Source: Flavobacterium proteolyticum (GTDB lineage Bacteria; Bacteroidota; Bacteroidia; Flavobacteriales; Flavobacteriaceae). From it: 64,000 bases of DNA. A model generated the notes under the pieces. That model saw nothing but the letters and a program-made list of their open reading frames with translations. It did not search any database and had not been told where the DNA came from. Where the stretch lies: assembly GCF_015223105.1 (NCBI RefSeq), contig NZ_JADFTZ010000005.1, positions 124,001-188,000 on the forward strand, in the 5' to 3' direction. A program made the position numbers and the translations under genes. Of the stretch, positions 9,070 to 19,698 are shown piece by piece. The stretch's first letter is position 1. Every line of letters starts with the position of its first letter.

Positions 9070-11070
9070 ATGCCCCTTAAAATTTACACTTTTTTCTTCC
9101 TGTTTTTAGGATTGTTTTCTTATTCTCAAGTATTCATTAATGAAATAGATGCCGATACACCTAGTACAGACCAGCTTGAGTTTGTTGAACTAAAATCAGT
9201 AACACCGAACTTTTCTTTGGATGGTTACGTTTTGGTTTTTTTTAATGCAGGAAGTACATCTCCTTACTCAAACTCTGTTAGTTATTACGCAATTGATTTG
9301 GATGGATATGAAACAGATTTCAACGGAATTTTTCATATAGGAAATAATCAAGTTTCTCCAGCTCCATTGAAAATTTTCCCAAATGCAACAGTTCAAAACG
9401 GACCTGATGTTGTGGCTCTTTACTTAGGGAACGACTCCGATTTTCCTCTAAATACATTGGCATCAACTACAAATTTAGTTAATGCTTTAGCATATACAGG
9501 AAATGCATCACAACAACCAACCGCTATGATGACGACTTTAGGAATTACGGTATGTACTAATGAAAACGCAAATGGCTTAGTGACTTCGCAATCTATTCAA
9601 AGAAAAAACGATGGAACTTATGAGGTAAAATCGCCAACTCCTGGGATGAATAATGATGGTAGTGGTATCACGCCAAATTATATAACCGTTTCATTTCCAC
9701 AAACCAGTTTTAATGAAGGTGATAGTTTTAATATTACTTTCACAACTAGTCAGCCGGTTCAGAATGAAAACTTAATTATGAATTTCACATTGGCTAATGG
9801 AAACTTTACTAATCTTGATTTTTCTGGAGGTTTAACTGTTATGATTCCTGTTGGACAAACAACAACTCAAAATGGTATAATTATCTCTAATGATGGATTT
9901 GATGAAGGTGATGAAGAAATGAAATTTGTTTTACAGCCTTTACCAATTGGTTACGTGTCTTATAACAATAACATGATCTTTAGGGTTAATGATGCTAATT
10001 TTACAACTGATCCATGGGGAACACCCTTAAACCCAACATACACTGTTGTTGCTCCAACTACACCTCCAGGTTATTACAGTTCTTTAGAGGGTTTATCAGG
10101 AAATGCATTAAAGCAAGAATTACAAAATATTATTGCAAATCCAGCCGTAGTAAGATTACATAGTTACGCTGATATTTGGGAGATTTTAAGAACATCCGAC
10201 CGAAATCCTCTAAATAACAATCAAGTTTGGTGTATGTATATTGAAGCTCCTATGGCAAAATTGGATCAGCAAAATACAAGCAGTATTATTGGTAAATGGA
10301 ATAGAGAACATATTTTTCCGCAATCAAGAGGGGGATTCAGTGTTGCTGAAGGCGATATTGCTGATGGAATAAATGTTTGGCTTCCAACAAACGCCACAGC
10401 TACCGTTGATGGAGTTTCTGATGCACATCATATTAGAGCCGAGAATGGTCAAGAAAATTCATCCAGAAATAATAAAAATTTTGGAACGGTTAATTCATCT
10501 ACTGTTTATGCCGGACCAACGGGAACTCAAGGCTCTTGGCGTGGTGATGTTGCTAGAGCTTTATTTTACATGGCAGTTCGATTTGAAAGTTTAAATGTGG
10601 TAAACGGCGATCCAGTAGAATTGAGCAGTGGTAATCCATCTTATCAAATAGGAGATTTAGCTACTTTATTATCATGGAATACAACCGACCCAAGAGATGA
10701 TTTTGAAATGAATCGCAACAATTACATCTACACTTGGCAAATGAATCGTAATCCGTTTATTGATCATCCTAGTTTAGCAGATTATATTTTTGGAGCGAAT
10801 TTTGGGCAACCTTGGTCAGCTACTTTATCAACTCAAACTCCAATTGATAATAGAGTAGCGGTTTATCCTAATCCTGCTTCAGATTATTTAATTGTTTCTG
10901 GTTTAGAAGGAACTTCAAAAATTGAAATTTATACGGTTACGGGTCAATTGGTGCAAACAGAAAATTTCGAAAACGAAACTCGTATCAATTTAGATTTGAA
11001 TGCAGGAATTTACTTGGTTAAGGTTACAAATGGAGTTCAAAGTACCACCAAAAAAATCATTATGAAATAG
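9070..11070 (+). CDS. Secreted endonuclease I family nuclease with T9SS sorting domain
   Basis: This is a 666-residue exported nuclease. After a signal peptide (MPLKIYTFFFLFLGLFSYSQ) comes a lamin-tail-like domain (VFINEIDADTPSTDQLEFVELK), then a Calx-beta-like region near 205-310, then the endonuclease I domain with NREHIFPQSRGG near residue 411 and DAHHIRAENGQENSSRNN near 451, which hold the catalytic His and metal ligands. The last 75 residues (YPNPASDYLIVSG... to KKIIMK) are a type A T9SS C-terminal sorting signal. PorQ of the same secretion system is encoded at 26.4 kb. The likely role is degrading extracellular DNA for nutrients. Confidence 0.9.
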   Translation: MPLKIYTFFFLFLGLFSYSQVFINEIDADTPSTDQLEFVELKSVTPNFSLDGYVLVFFNAGSTSPYSNSVSYYAIDLDGYETDFNGIFHIGNNQVSPAPLKIFPNATVQNGPDVVALYLGNDSDFPLNTLASTTNLVNALAYTGNASQQPTAMMTTLGITVCTNENANGLVTSQSIQRKNDGTYEVKSPTPGMNNDGSGITPNYITVSFPQTSFNEGDSFNITFTTSQPVQNENLIMNFTLANGNFTNLDFSGGLTVMIPVGQTTTQNGIIISNDGFDEGDEEMKFVLQPLPIGYVSYNNNMIFRVNDANFTTDPWGTPLNPTYTVVAPTTPPGYYSSLEGLSGNALKQELQNIIANPAVVRLHSYADIWEILRTSDRNPLNNNQVWCMYIEAPMAKLDQQNTSSIIGKWNREHIFPQSRGGFSVAEGDIADGINVWLPTNATATVDGVSDAHHIRAENGQENSSRNNKNFGTVNSSTVYAGPTGTQGSWRGDVARALFYMAVRFESLNVVNGDPVELSSGNPSYQIGDLATLLSWNTTDPRDDFEMNRNNYIYTWQMNRNPFIDHPSLADYIFGANFGQPWSATLSTQTPIDNRVAVYPNPASDYLIVSGLEGTSKIEIYTVTGQLVQTENFENETRINLDLNAGIYLVKVTNGVQSTTKKIIMK

Positions 11071-11173
11071 TCTTTTTTCTGTTTTGAAAAAATGTTAAAA
11101 TGAGTTAAAAATTACTAATAACATAATTTTTGGCAGTATTATTGGTTTAATAAATAAATAACTATTAAATTTA

Positions 11174-11608
11174 ATGAATATGGAAACTATTAAGAACAGA
11201 ATAGCAACGCTTTTTGGGGTATTAATTTTAGTATTTATGTTGGTTGTGCCAACAGACGTTTTTTCACAAGGACCACCACCTTGGGCGCCGGCTCATGGAT
11301 ATAGAGCAAAAACAAGACATATTTACTTTCCTGACCAAAATATGTATTATGACATTCAAAGAGGAACTTACATTTATTTTAGTAATGGGAAATGGTCGGT
11401 AAGTGTAAAAGTGCCTTCAATTTTTGTAGGTATTAATTTAGGTAGAAGTACTCAAATAGAATTAGATTTTTATGGAGATAGACCACAACGCTATAATTAC
11501 TCGCACAAAACAAAATATAAAGTAAAAAAACACTACCATCAAAACCATAAACACAATAAAGGTAATGGTCACCCAGGAAAAGGCCATGGAAAAGGCCACG
11601 GTAAATAA
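11174..11608 (+). CDS. Small secreted basic protein, function unknown
   Basis: The 144-residue product has an N-terminal hydrophobic signal segment ending near VFSQGPPPWAPAHGYRAKT. The middle (YYDIQRGTYIYFSNGKW) resembles short beta-rich envelope proteins of Flavobacteriaceae. The last 35 residues are a His/Lys/Gly-rich tail with repeated GKGHGK-type units, which could bind metal or anionic polymers. I do not recognise a named family. A bidirectional terminator follows immediately. The second Met at 11180 is an alternative start. Confidence 0.7.
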   Translation: MNMETIKNRIATLFGVLILVFMLVVPTDVFSQGPPPWAPAHGYRAKTRHIYFPDQNMYYDIQRGTYIYFSNGKWSVSVKVPSIFVGINLGRSTQIELDFYGDRPQRYNYSHKTKYKVKKHYHQNHKHNKGNGHPGKGHGKGHGK

Positions 11609-11613
11609 TAAAA

Positions 11614-11638
11614 AAAGCCAGAGTAAAACTCTGGCTTT
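11614..11638. terminator. Bidirectional intrinsic terminator
   Basis: An 11-bp perfect stem (AAAGCCAGAGT with its complement) around a three-base loop, with A and T runs at its ends. It serves the converging basic secreted protein gene and the phosphoglucosamine mutase gene. Confidence 0.85.
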
Positions 11639-11643
11639 AATAT

Positions 11644-13032
11644 TTAAATTCCTGCTATTTTTTTTAATTCTTTAACGAATCTTTCAGCTAAAACATCCGC
11701 TTCATTTTGTGTTGGAGCTTCTGTATAAATTCTGATGATTGGCTCTGTGTTTGATTTTCTTAAATGCACCCATTCTGTTGGGAAATCAATTTTTACTCCA
11801 TCAATTGTAGAAATATTTTCCGATTTGTATTTTTCGGTTAACGTAGCTAAAACAGTATCAACATCAATTTGAGGAGTTAATTCAATTTTGTTTTTACTCA
11901 TAAAATATTGAGGAAAGCTAGCTCTAATTTCAGCAACCGTTTTATTTTGGTTAGCTAAATACGTTAAAAATAAAGCCGCACCCACGATACTATCTCTACC
12001 ATAATGCGATGAAGGATAGATAATTCCACCATTACCTTCACCACCAATGATTGCGTTAGTTTTCTTCATTAACTCTACCACATTTACTTCTCCAACAGCA
12101 CTTGCTTGATAAGTTCCACCATGTTTTTCAGTAATATCGCGTAAAGCACGAGAAGACGACATATTAGAAACTGTATTTCCTGGAGTTTTCGATAAAACAT
12201 AATCCGCAACAGCAACTAAAGTATATTCTTCACCAAACATTTCACCATCATTTGAAATGAAAGCCAAACGATCTACATCAGGGTCAACAACAATTCCGAA
12301 ATCAGCTTTTTCTTCTACAACCAATTTACAAATATCACCCAAATGTTCTTTTAAAGGTTCTGGGTTGTGAGGAAAATGCCCGTTTGGTTCGCAGTATAAT
12401 TTTACCACTTCAACGCCCATTTGTTCTAATAAATTTGGGATAATAATTCCACCCGAAGAATTTACACCATCAACAACTACTTTGAATTTCTTAGTTTTTA
12501 CCAAATCAGCATCAACCAAAGGCAATTCTAAAACTTCATCAATGTGAATATCCATGTAAGCATGGTTTTCAGTAACTTCTCCTAATGCATCTACATCAGC
12601 AAAGTCAAAGGCTTCTGCTTCTGCAATTTCTAGAATTTTTGCTCCATCGGCACCACTTAAAAATTCGCCTTTTGCATTCAATAATTTAAGAGCATTCCAT
12701 TGTTTTGGATTGTGAGAAGCCGTCAGGATAATTCCACCATCTGCTTTTTCCATTGGAACAGCAATTTCAACTGTTGGGGTAGTGGACAAGCCTAAATCGA
12801 TAACGTCAATTCCTAATCCAACTAAGGTATTTACAACCAAATTATGAATCATAGGACCCGAAATTCTCGCATCTCGACCAATTACTACTTTTAGTTTATC
12901 TTTTGCTGTGTTTTGTTTTAGAAAGGTTCCGTAGGCAGAAGCAAATTTAACTGCATCTACTGGGGTTAAATTATCACCTACTTTTCCGCCAATGGTTCCG
13001 CGAATTCCTGATATCGATTTTATTAATGTCAT
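11644..13032 (-). CDS. glmM: Phosphoglucosamine mutase
   Basis: An alpha-D-phosphohexomutase that most likely interconverts glucosamine-6-P and glucosamine-1-P for peptidoglycan and LPS precursors. The protein is 462 residues from the ATG at 13032 (MTLIKSISGIRGTIGG); an upstream in-frame extension is rejected because a promoter box lies at 13054-13061. The phosphoserine Ser106 is in ILTASHNPKQWNALK, the metal loop is DPDVDRLAF, the sugar loop GEGNGG, and the phosphate-binding tail RKSNTEPIIRIYTEA. Substrate preference between glucosamine and other hexoses cannot be read from sequence alone. Confidence 0.88.
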   Translation of the reverse strand: MTLIKSISGIRGTIGGKVGDNLTPVDAVKFASAYGTFLKQNTAKDKLKVVIGRDARISGPMIHNLVVNTLVGLGIDVIDLGLSTTPTVEIAVPMEKADGGIILTASHNPKQWNALKLLNAKGEFLSGADGAKILEIAEAEAFDFADVDALGEVTENHAYMDIHIDEVLELPLVDADLVKTKKFKVVVDGVNSSGGIIIPNLLEQMGVEVVKLYCEPNGHFPHNPEPLKEHLGDICKLVVEEKADFGIVVDPDVDRLAFISNDGEMFGEEYTLVAVADYVLSKTPGNTVSNMSSSRALRDITEKHGGTYQASAVGEVNVVELMKKTNAIIGGEGNGGIIYPSSHYGRDSIVGAALFLTYLANQNKTVAEIRASFPQYFMSKNKIELTPQIDVDTVLATLTEKYKSENISTIDGVKIDFPTEWVHLRKSNTEPIIRIYTEAPTQNEADVLAERFVKELKKIAGI

Positions 13033-13053
13033 GATGAATTGAAATTTGAAATA

Positions 13054-13061
13054 CAAATATA
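13054..13061 (-). promoter_or_regulatory. -7 promoter box of the phosphoglucosamine mutase gene
   Basis: On the minus strand TATATTTG, an exact TAnnTTTG, lies 22 bases before the ATG at 13032 and supports that start. Confidence 0.5.
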
Positions 13062-13074
13062 TTAAGATGTAGTT

Positions 13075-13098
13075 CGCAAAGTCGCAAAGTCGCAAAAT
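13075..13098. repeat. Short tandem CGCAAAGT repeat
   Basis: Two perfect copies of CGCAAAGT and a third with one change stand head to tail between divergent genes. The same motif recurs in other intergenic regions of the window (34.2, 41.9 and 61.8 kb). Confidence 0.8.
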
Positions 13099-13132
13099 AT
13101 TTTTTTATATATTTACGAAAATAACTTACAAA

Positions 13133-13729
13133 ATGAATTTTCTAGCTCATATCTATTTGTCGGGTGAAGATGATTTTGTCAAAATTGGCAATTTCATGGC
13201 AGATAGTATTCGAGGTTCTCAGTATTTAGATTATCCAGAAGCTATTCAAAAAGGTATTTTATTGCACCGTCATATTGATAGTTTTACGGATGCGCATCCC
13301 ATATACAGAAAAAGCAAACATCGTTTGCACGAAAAATACGGACATTATTCGGGTGTGATTATGGATATTGCTTACGATCATTTCTTGGCAAAAAATTGGA
13401 GTAAATATTCTAATGAAAAGTTAGAAGATTATGCCGCTGATTTTTACCGATTGATGCAAGATAACTATGAAATTCTAACCGAAAGAGTAAAAGGAATGTT
13501 GCCTTATATGATTGGACGAAATTGGTTGGTAAGTTATGCAACAATTGCAGGTTTAGAAATGATTTTTTTTCAAATGGATTATCGAACCAAACATCGAGCA
13601 CACATGCAAGAAGCAATTGTGGAAATTCAAGATTTTTATACTGAATTTGAATCGGAATTTTTTCAGTTTTTTGAGGAATTAGTACTTTCGTGCCAACAAA
13701 AATTAAAGGAACTCAATGAAATTTTGTAG
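13133..13729 (+). CDS. AcpH-like acyl carrier protein phosphodiesterase family protein
   Basis: A 198-residue member of the DUF479/AcpH family, whose founding member removes the 4'-phosphopantetheine arm from acyl carrier protein. The hallmarks are MNFLAHIYLSGED at the start, GNFMADSIRGSQY, GILLHRHIDSFTDAHP and MDIAYDHFLAKNW, which contain the His and Asp residues of the HD-like metal site. Its stop overlaps the next gene by 14 bases, so translation of the two is probably coupled. ACP hydrolase activity is inferred from the family only. Confidence 0.8.
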   Translation: MNFLAHIYLSGEDDFVKIGNFMADSIRGSQYLDYPEAIQKGILLHRHIDSFTDAHPIYRKSKHRLHEKYGHYSGVIMDIAYDHFLAKNWSKYSNEKLEDYAADFYRLMQDNYEILTERVKGMLPYMIGRNWLVSYATIAGLEMIFFQMDYRTKHRAHMQEAIVEIQDFYTEFESEFFQFFEELVLSCQQKLKELNEIL

Positions 13730-14381
13730 TGATTTAGAAGCTGATTTTCGAAAAGCATCCAATAGAGAATTAGCAATTCCTATGGAAAATTACATGAAGA
13801 ATAATTTCTCGTTTTTAGGAATCAAAACGGAGCAAAGACGAGCGATTTTCAAATCAAACTATGAACAAAATAAAGCTGAAGTCAAATCAAACTTTAGAGC
13901 AATTGCTTGGGAATTGTTCCAAATGAAAGAACGCGAATTTCATCAAACAGCAATAGATTTATTGGTAAAAGAGTTCAAGAAAAATTTTGTTTTGGAAGAT
14001 ATTCGATTGATTGAAAAAATAATTATTACCAATTCTTGGTGGGATTCAGTTGATACGATTGCGAAATATATTTTAGGTGGTTATTTGTTGCAATTTCCTT
14101 CAGAGACTTTAAAAGTAATTGAACGTTTTTCAAATTCTAAAAATATGTGGTTAAATCGAAGTGCTGTTTTATTTCAATTGAGTTATAAAGAAAAAACCAA
14201 TTTCGAAATTTTAAAATCAGAATGCGAAAAACACAAAGATTCCAACGAGTTTTTCATTCAAAAAGCAATTGGTTGGGCATTACGCGATTATAGTAGATTC
14301 AATCCAAAAGGAGTCGAATCATATGTAAGTTCAACCAATTTGAAACCATTAAGTAGGAGAGAAGCTTTGCGTTTGATTTAA
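13716..14381 (+). CDS. AlkD-like DNA alkylation repair protein
   Basis: A 221-residue all-helical HEAT-like repeat protein of the AlkD/DNA alkylation repair family, which excises bulky or cationic alkylated bases. Diagnostic segments are FLGIKTEQRRAIFK, TNSWWDSVDTIAKYILG (the tryptophan pair and catalytic-type Asp), KNMWLNRSAVLFQL and FFIQKAIGWALRDYSRFNP. The start overlaps the AcpH-like gene by 14 bases. Another genome-repair gene, uvrA, is 2.4 kb downstream but in a separate transcript. Confidence 0.85.
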   Translation: MKFCSDLEADFRKASNRELAIPMENYMKNNFSFLGIKTEQRRAIFKSNYEQNKAEVKSNFRAIAWELFQMKEREFHQTAIDLLVKEFKKNFVLEDIRLIEKIIITNSWWDSVDTIAKYILGGYLLQFPSETLKVIERFSNSKNMWLNRSAVLFQLSYKEKTNFEILKSECEKHKDSNEFFIQKAIGWALRDYSRFNPKGVESYVSSTNLKPLSRREALRLI

Positions 14382-14434
14382 TTAAGTTTTATTTTTCAGA
14401 TTAAAGATTTACCTTCGTAAAATACTTCAAGACA

Positions 14435-16252
14435 ATGCCAAGAAAGAAATCTTTTTCACTTAAAACGTTTATTCATAAAACATTCCGACGTTTAGAGCGA
14501 TTTGTTTTTCTTTTGAAATCGTTACTAACACCAAGGCAGTTTATATATTTTTCGTGTGTTTTAGTTGGGATTTCTTCTGCGGTGGCAGTAATTATTTTAA
14601 AAACATTTGCGCATTGGGTTTATAAATCGTCTCAAAAATTAGATGATATTTTCCATCTTCCTTATAGTAATAGTACGTTACCAATTATTGGAATTATCAT
14701 TACGGTAATTATCGTTAAAAAGGTTTTGGATGGTTCTATAGAAAAAGGAACTGCTCAAATCATGTATGCCGTAGCTAAAAAGCGCGGAATTATGCCTAGA
14801 AAGCAAATGTTTGCCCAAATTATAACCAGTTCCTTTACAGTAGGAATGGGAGGAAGTGCCGGATTAGAGTCACCCATTACTATTACCGGAGCCGCTTTTG
14901 GTAGTAATTATGCGCAAAATTATCGTTTAAGTTACAAAGACCGAACGCTATTATTAGCTTGTGGTGTCGCTGCTGGAATAGGTGCTGCTTTCAACGCTCC
15001 AATTGCAGGAGTTTTGTTTGCTATCGAAGTAGTTTTGGCCGAAATTAGTATTACTGCATTTATTCCGATTATGATTAGTGCGGCTACAGGAGCTTTAGTT
15101 TCAACCGTAATGTTGAATGAAGATATCTTGTTTTCGTTTAAAAAAGTGCAGTTTTTCGATTATCACAATTTACCCTATTATATTTTATTAGGAGTTTTAA
15201 GTGGTTTAGTTTCGATAAATTACGCCCGAACTTTTAGAAAAATCGAACATTATTTTAGCGGATTAAAATTTAACATCATCAATAAAGCTTTGTTAGGAGC
15301 AGGAATTTTAGGTGTACTGATTTTCTTGTTTCCTTCTTTATTTGGTGAAGGATATGAAAGCATTAAACTTTTAGCCGACAGTAATCCTGAACGCTTAGTT
15401 CAAAATACTGTTTTTGAACGCTTTGAAGATTCAAAATGGATTTTGTTATTGTTTGTCGGTGCTACCATGTTAATTAAAGTTTATGCAACAAGTTTAACAT
15501 TAGGAGCAGGAGGAAATGGTGGGAATTTTGCTCCTTCACTTTTTGTAGGTTCGTATTTAGGATTTTGTGTAGCTTATTTTTTTAATATCATAGGTTTTGC
15601 CAAGTTACCAATTGGAAATTTCACTCTTGTAGGAATGGCCGGAATTTTAAGTGGATTATTTCACGCACCATTAACTGCAATTTTCCTTATTGCCGAAATT
15701 ACGGGAGGTTACAACTTGATGGTTCCGTTAATGATTGTTTCTTCGGTAAGTTTTGCAATTTCAAAACGCTTTGAACCCTATTCTTTTGATATTAAAAATT
15801 TAGCAGATAAAGGCGAAGTTTTTACGGATAATCGCGATGCAAATATTTTGAATTCTATTGATGTTGCGAAATTAATTCAAACTGATTTCAAACCCATTTC
15901 GGTTAGTAATACTTTAGACGAATTAGTTGAGAAAATCCAACAATCTGATGCTGATATTTTCCCTATTTTGGATGAAAAAAATACGCTTTTAGGCTTGGTA
16001 TTGTTAGATGAAATCCGACCAATTGTTTTCTCACAATTCAAAGTAAAATACACTTCTACAAACGAAGTCATGCAACCTCCAAAAGAAATTATTTTCTATG
16101 ATGAAACTTTAGAAACCATCATGGAAAAGTTTGACACATCAGGTTGTAAAGTGTTACCGGTTTTAAAAGATGGCATCTTCCTTGGATTTATATACAAACA
16201 ACTTATTCTTGAAAAATACAGAATGCGTTTAAAATCAATGATTATCGAATAA
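14435..16252 (+). CDS. ClC-family chloride channel/transporter with CBS domains
   Basis: A 605-residue inner-membrane protein with about ten hydrophobic segments between residues 30 and 440, followed by two CBS domains (about 470-605). ClC pore motifs are visible: GMGGSAGLESPI, which keeps the gating Glu; GIGAAFNAPIAGVLFAIEV; and GAGGNGGNFAPSLFVG. The family includes chloride channels and chloride/proton antiporters; which applies here is not clear. The CBS pair probably senses adenine nucleotides. The gene is followed after 14 bases by a thioesterase gene, so the two may be cotranscribed. Confidence 0.9.
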   Translation: MPRKKSFSLKTFIHKTFRRLERFVFLLKSLLTPRQFIYFSCVLVGISSAVAVIILKTFAHWVYKSSQKLDDIFHLPYSNSTLPIIGIIITVIIVKKVLDGSIEKGTAQIMYAVAKKRGIMPRKQMFAQIITSSFTVGMGGSAGLESPITITGAAFGSNYAQNYRLSYKDRTLLLACGVAAGIGAAFNAPIAGVLFAIEVVLAEISITAFIPIMISAATGALVSTVMLNEDILFSFKKVQFFDYHNLPYYILLGVLSGLVSINYARTFRKIEHYFSGLKFNIINKALLGAGILGVLIFLFPSLFGEGYESIKLLADSNPERLVQNTVFERFEDSKWILLLFVGATMLIKVYATSLTLGAGGNGGNFAPSLFVGSYLGFCVAYFFNIIGFAKLPIGNFTLVGMAGILSGLFHAPLTAIFLIAEITGGYNLMVPLMIVSSVSFAISKRFEPYSFDIKNLADKGEVFTDNRDANILNSIDVAKLIQTDFKPISVSNTLDELVEKIQQSDADIFPILDEKNTLLGLVLLDEIRPIVFSQFKVKYTSTNEVMQPPKEIIFYDETLETIMEKFDTSGCKVLPVLKDGIFLGFIYKQLILEKYRMRLKSMIIE

Positions 16253-16266
16253 TTTAACATTTACAT

Positions 16267-16707
16267 ATGTCTACAATACATCTTCAGGATTTCAAATTTT
16301 CATTACCTTTAAGCATTCGCTGGAATGATTTAGATCCATTAAATCACGTTAATAATGTATATTATTTTGAGTATTTTCAAATGGGTCGCGGTTACTATAT
16401 GCCAACAGCATGTCCTAAATGGGATTGGACCAAACACATGTTTGTAATTGCACATATTGAATGCGATTATTTTAAAGAATTAAAATTAACGGCTGCTGAA
16501 CCAACGATCAAATTAAGAACATCTTCATTAGGTGCTAAGAGTTTTGAAATAGAATATTTAATTACCAGTTTTGATAAAGAAAATAACGAAGTTATTCATG
16601 CAAAAGGCAAAAGTGTTCAGGTTTTAATTGATACAACACTAGGCAAATCTATTGAAATTCCTGATTGGTTACGAGAGGCAATTATGGATTATGAGCCCGC
16701 TTTGTAA
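16267..16707 (+). CDS. Hotdog-fold acyl-CoA thioesterase
   Basis: A 146-residue 4HBT-type hotdog protein. The signature LSIRWNDLDPLNHVNNVYYFEYFQMGR contains the catalytic Asp (WNDLDPLNHVNN) of 4-hydroxybenzoyl-CoA thioesterase-like enzymes. It probably hydrolyses acyl-CoA esters in the cytoplasm; the substrate is unknown. It lies 14 bases behind the ClC gene. Confidence 0.8.
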   Translation: MSTIHLQDFKFSLPLSIRWNDLDPLNHVNNVYYFEYFQMGRGYYMPTACPKWDWTKHMFVIAHIECDYFKELKLTAAEPTIKLRTSSLGAKSFEIEYLITSFDKENNEVIHAKGKSVQVLIDTTLGKSIEIPDWLREAIMDYEPAL

Positions 16708-16753
16708 ATCAATTTTAAATTTAAACACATTAGTTATTCTACATTCAAAATAG

Positions 16754-16761
16754 TATCTTTG
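16754..16761 (+). promoter_or_regulatory. -7 promoter box of uvrA
   Basis: TATCTTTG is an exact TAnnTTTG and lies 17 bases before the uvrA ATG, which gives a very short leader. No SOS box was recognised. Confidence 0.55.
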
Positions 16762-16778
16762 CGTTTTGCCAAAAAAAC

Positions 16779-19610
16779 ATGCAACACACAGAAGAAACAA
16801 TTGAAATTATTGGAGCGAGAGCTCATAATCTTAAGAACATAGATGTTACCATTCCACGAGAAAAACTTGTGGTTATTACTGGTTTATCGGGATCAGGAAA
16901 ATCGTCATTGGCTTTTGATACGATTTATGCGGAAGGACAACGAAGATATATAGAAACGTTCTCTGCTTACGCTCGACAATTTCTTGGCGGATTAGAACGC
17001 CCTGATGTAGATAAAATCGACGGACTTTCGCCTGTGATTGCTATTGAGCAAAAAACCACGAGTAAATCACCTCGTTCTACTGTGGGAACAATTACCGAAA
17101 TTTACGATTTCTTACGTTTATTGTACGCTCGTGGCGCTGATGCTTACAGTTACAATACGGGAGAAAAAATGGTTTCGTATTCTGATGAGCAAATAAAACA
17201 ATTGATTTTAGAGGATTTCAATGGAAAACGCATCAATATTTTAGCACCGGTGGTTCGTTCTCGTAAAGGACATTATCGCGAATTATTTGAGCAAATTGCG
17301 AAGCAAGGTTTCTTAAAAGTTCGTGTGAATGGCGAAATTCGTGATTTAGAATACGGCATGAAAGTCGATCGTTATAAAACGCATGACATCGAAATCGTAA
17401 TTGATAGAATGGCGATTGATACAGAAGAAGACACTGATAAGCGACTTTCAGAAAGTATCAAAACTGCGATGTATCATGGCGAAGATGTGATGATGGTCAT
17501 CGAACAAGAAAGTAAAGAAGTACGTTTTTACAGTCGTAATTTAATGTGTCCGTCTTCCGGAATTTCGTATCCAAATCCGGAACCGAATAATTTTTCATTC
17601 AACTCTCCAAAAGGTGCTTGTCCGTGTTGTAACGGATTAGGAACGGTGAATGAAATCAATCTTCAAAAAATTATCCCAAACCCGAAATCATCGATTAAAA
17701 ATGGTGGTTTTGCTCCTTTGGGCGAATATAAAAGTTCATGGATTTTCAAGCAATTGGAAATTATCGCACAAAAATATGATTTCAAAATAACTGATGCTAT
17801 TGAAACCATTCCTCAAGAAGCAATGGATATGATTTTGTATGGTGGAAACGAGAAATTCTCAGTCGTTTCAAAGGTTATGGGAATCACAAAGGACTATAAA
17901 ATCGATTTTGAAGGAATTTCAAATTTCATCAAAAATCAATACGATAATTCCGATTCAGCTAGTATCAAACGTTGGGCAAAAGAATTTATGGATGAAAATG
18001 ATTGTCCAGAATGTGAAGGAACGCGTTTGAGAAAAGAGTCATTATATTTCAAACTTAACGGAAAAAATATTGGTGAGTTAGTCCAAATGGACGTTGCCGA
18101 ATTATCCGAATGGTTTGCCGATTTACCAAATCATCTTTCTGAAAAACAACAAGTAATTTCAACTGAGATTTTAAAAGAAATTACGGCTAGATTACAATTT
18201 TTATTGGATGTAGGTCTGAATTATTTATCCTTAAACCGAAGTTCAAAATCACTATCGGGCGGAGAAGCCCAACGCATTCGATTGGCAACGCAAATTGGGT
18301 CTCAATTGGTTGGGGTACTGTATATTTTGGATGAACCAAGTATTGGTTTGCACCAAAGAGATAACGAACGCTTAATAAAATCATTAGAAAGTTTACGCGA
18401 CATTGGTAACTCAGTAATCGTGGTTGAACACGACAAAGACATGATTGAACGTGCCGATTATGTTATTGATATTGGTCCGAAAGCAGGTCGTTTTGGTGGA
18501 CAAATCATCAGTAAAGGAACGCCGAAAGAATTGTTGAAAGAAAATACCATTACGGCTCAATACATGAGTGGTAAAATGCAGATTGAAGTACCGAAAACAC
18601 GTCGTGAAGGCAACGGAAAATCCATCAAACTATCAGGCGCAACAGGAAATAATTTGAAAAATGTTTCGATTGAAATTCCATTAGGAAAATTGGTTTGTGT
18701 TACCGGAGTTTCAGGAAGTGGAAAATCAACTTTGATTAACGAAACCTTGTATCCGATATTAAATGCGCATTTTTTCAATGCTGTTAAAAAACCACAACCT
18801 TACAAAAAAATAGAAGGTTTAGAACATATCGACAAAGTAATCGACATCGACCAAAGTCCGATTGGAAGAACACCGCGTTCGAATCCAGCGACTTATACAG
18901 ATGTTTTCTCTGAAATAAGAACTTTGTTTACTCAAGTTCCTGAAGCGATGATTCGTGGTTATAAACCAGGAAGATTTAGTTTTAATGTAAAAGGCGGTCG
19001 TTGCGAAACTTGTGAAGGTTCTGGAGTGCGAACGATTGAAATGAGCTTTTTGCCTGACGTTTATGTAGAATGCGAAACCTGTATGGGGAAACGTTTCAAC
19101 AGAGAAACATTGGAAATTCGTTACAAAGGGAAATCAATTTCAGATGTGTTGAACATGACGGTAGATGAAGCAGTAGATTTCTTCGAAAATATCCCAAAAA
19201 TTTATCGAAAAGTAAAAACCATTCAAGATGTTGGATTGGGGTATATCACATTAGGTCAGCAAAGTACAACGCTTTCAGGTGGTGAAGCACAACGCATCAA
19301 ATTAGCAACGGAACTCTCTAAAAAAGATACAGGAAATACGTTTTATATTCTAGACGAACCTACAACAGGATTACATTTTGAAGACATTCGGGTGTTAATG
19401 GATGTTATAAATAAGTTAGTTGATAAAGGAAATACGGTGTTGATTATCGAACATAATTTAGATGTTGTAAAATTATCAGATTACATTATCGACATTGGTT
19501 ACGAAGGTGGAAAAGGTGGCGGAGAAGTTGTAGCTAAAGGAACTCCTGAGGAAATTGTGAAAAATAAAAAAAGTTATACCGCGCAGTTTTTGAAAAAAGA
19601 ATTATCTTAG
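16779..19610 (+). CDS. uvrA: Excinuclease ABC subunit A
   Basis: UvrA dimer detects helix-distorting lesions and loads UvrB in nucleotide excision repair. The 943-residue length is standard. Both ABC modules are complete: Walker [11 protein letters not shown] near residue 32 and [10 protein letters not shown] near 645, signature [12 protein letters not shown] and [12 protein letters not shown], Walker [12 protein letters not shown] and [11 protein letters not shown]. Zinc fingers are visible as CPCCNGLG (first) and [11 protein letters not shown] with CETCMGKRF (second). It appears to be transcribed alone from its own promoter. Confidence 0.98.
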   Translation: MQHTEETIEIIGARAHNLKNIDVTIPREKLVVITGLSGSGKSSLAFDTIYAEGQRRYIETFSAYARQFLGGLERPDVDKIDGLSPVIAIEQKTTSKSPRSTVGTITEIYDFLRLLYARGADAYSYNTGEKMVSYSDEQIKQLILEDFNGKRINILAPVVRSRKGHYRELFEQIAKQGFLKVRVNGEIRDLEYGMKVDRYKTHDIEIVIDRMAIDTEEDTDKRLSESIKTAMYHGEDVMMVIEQESKEVRFYSRNLMCPSSGISYPNPEPNNFSFNSPKGACPCCNGLGTVNEINLQKIIPNPKSSIKNGGFAPLGEYKSSWIFKQLEIIAQKYDFKITDAIETIPQEAMDMILYGGNEKFSVVSKVMGITKDYKIDFEGISNFIKNQYDNSDSASIKRWAKEFMDENDCPECEGTRLRKESLYFKLNGKNIGELVQMDVAELSEWFADLPNHLSEKQQVISTEILKEITARLQFLLDVGLNYLSLNRSSKSLSGGEAQRIRLATQIGSQLVGVLYILDEPSIGLHQRDNERLIKSLESLRDIGNSVIVVEHDKDMIERADYVIDIGPKAGRFGGQIISKGTPKELLKENTITAQYMSGKMQIEVPKTRREGNGKSIKLSGATGNNLKNVSIEIPLGKLVCVTGVSGSGKSTLINETLYPILNAHFFNAVKKPQPYKKIEGLEHIDKVIDIDQSPIGRTPRSNPATYTDVFSEIRTLFTQVPEAMIRGYKPGRFSFNVKGGRCETCEGSGVRTIEMSFLPDVYVECETCMGKRFNRETLEIRYKGKSISDVLNMTVDEAVDFFENIPKIYRKVKTIQDVGLGYITLGQQSTTLSGGEAQRIKLATELSKKDTGNTFYILDEPTTGLHFEDIRVLMDVINKLVDKGNTVLIIEHNLDVVKLSDYIIDIGYEGGKGGGEVVAKGTPEEIVKNKKSYTAQFLKKELS

Positions 19611-19698
19611 CAACCTAATTACTACACACAACAACACTGCTAAAACTTTATTATTTAATCGTAATAGTTTGTTTACAAACAAATTAACTAAAATTACT

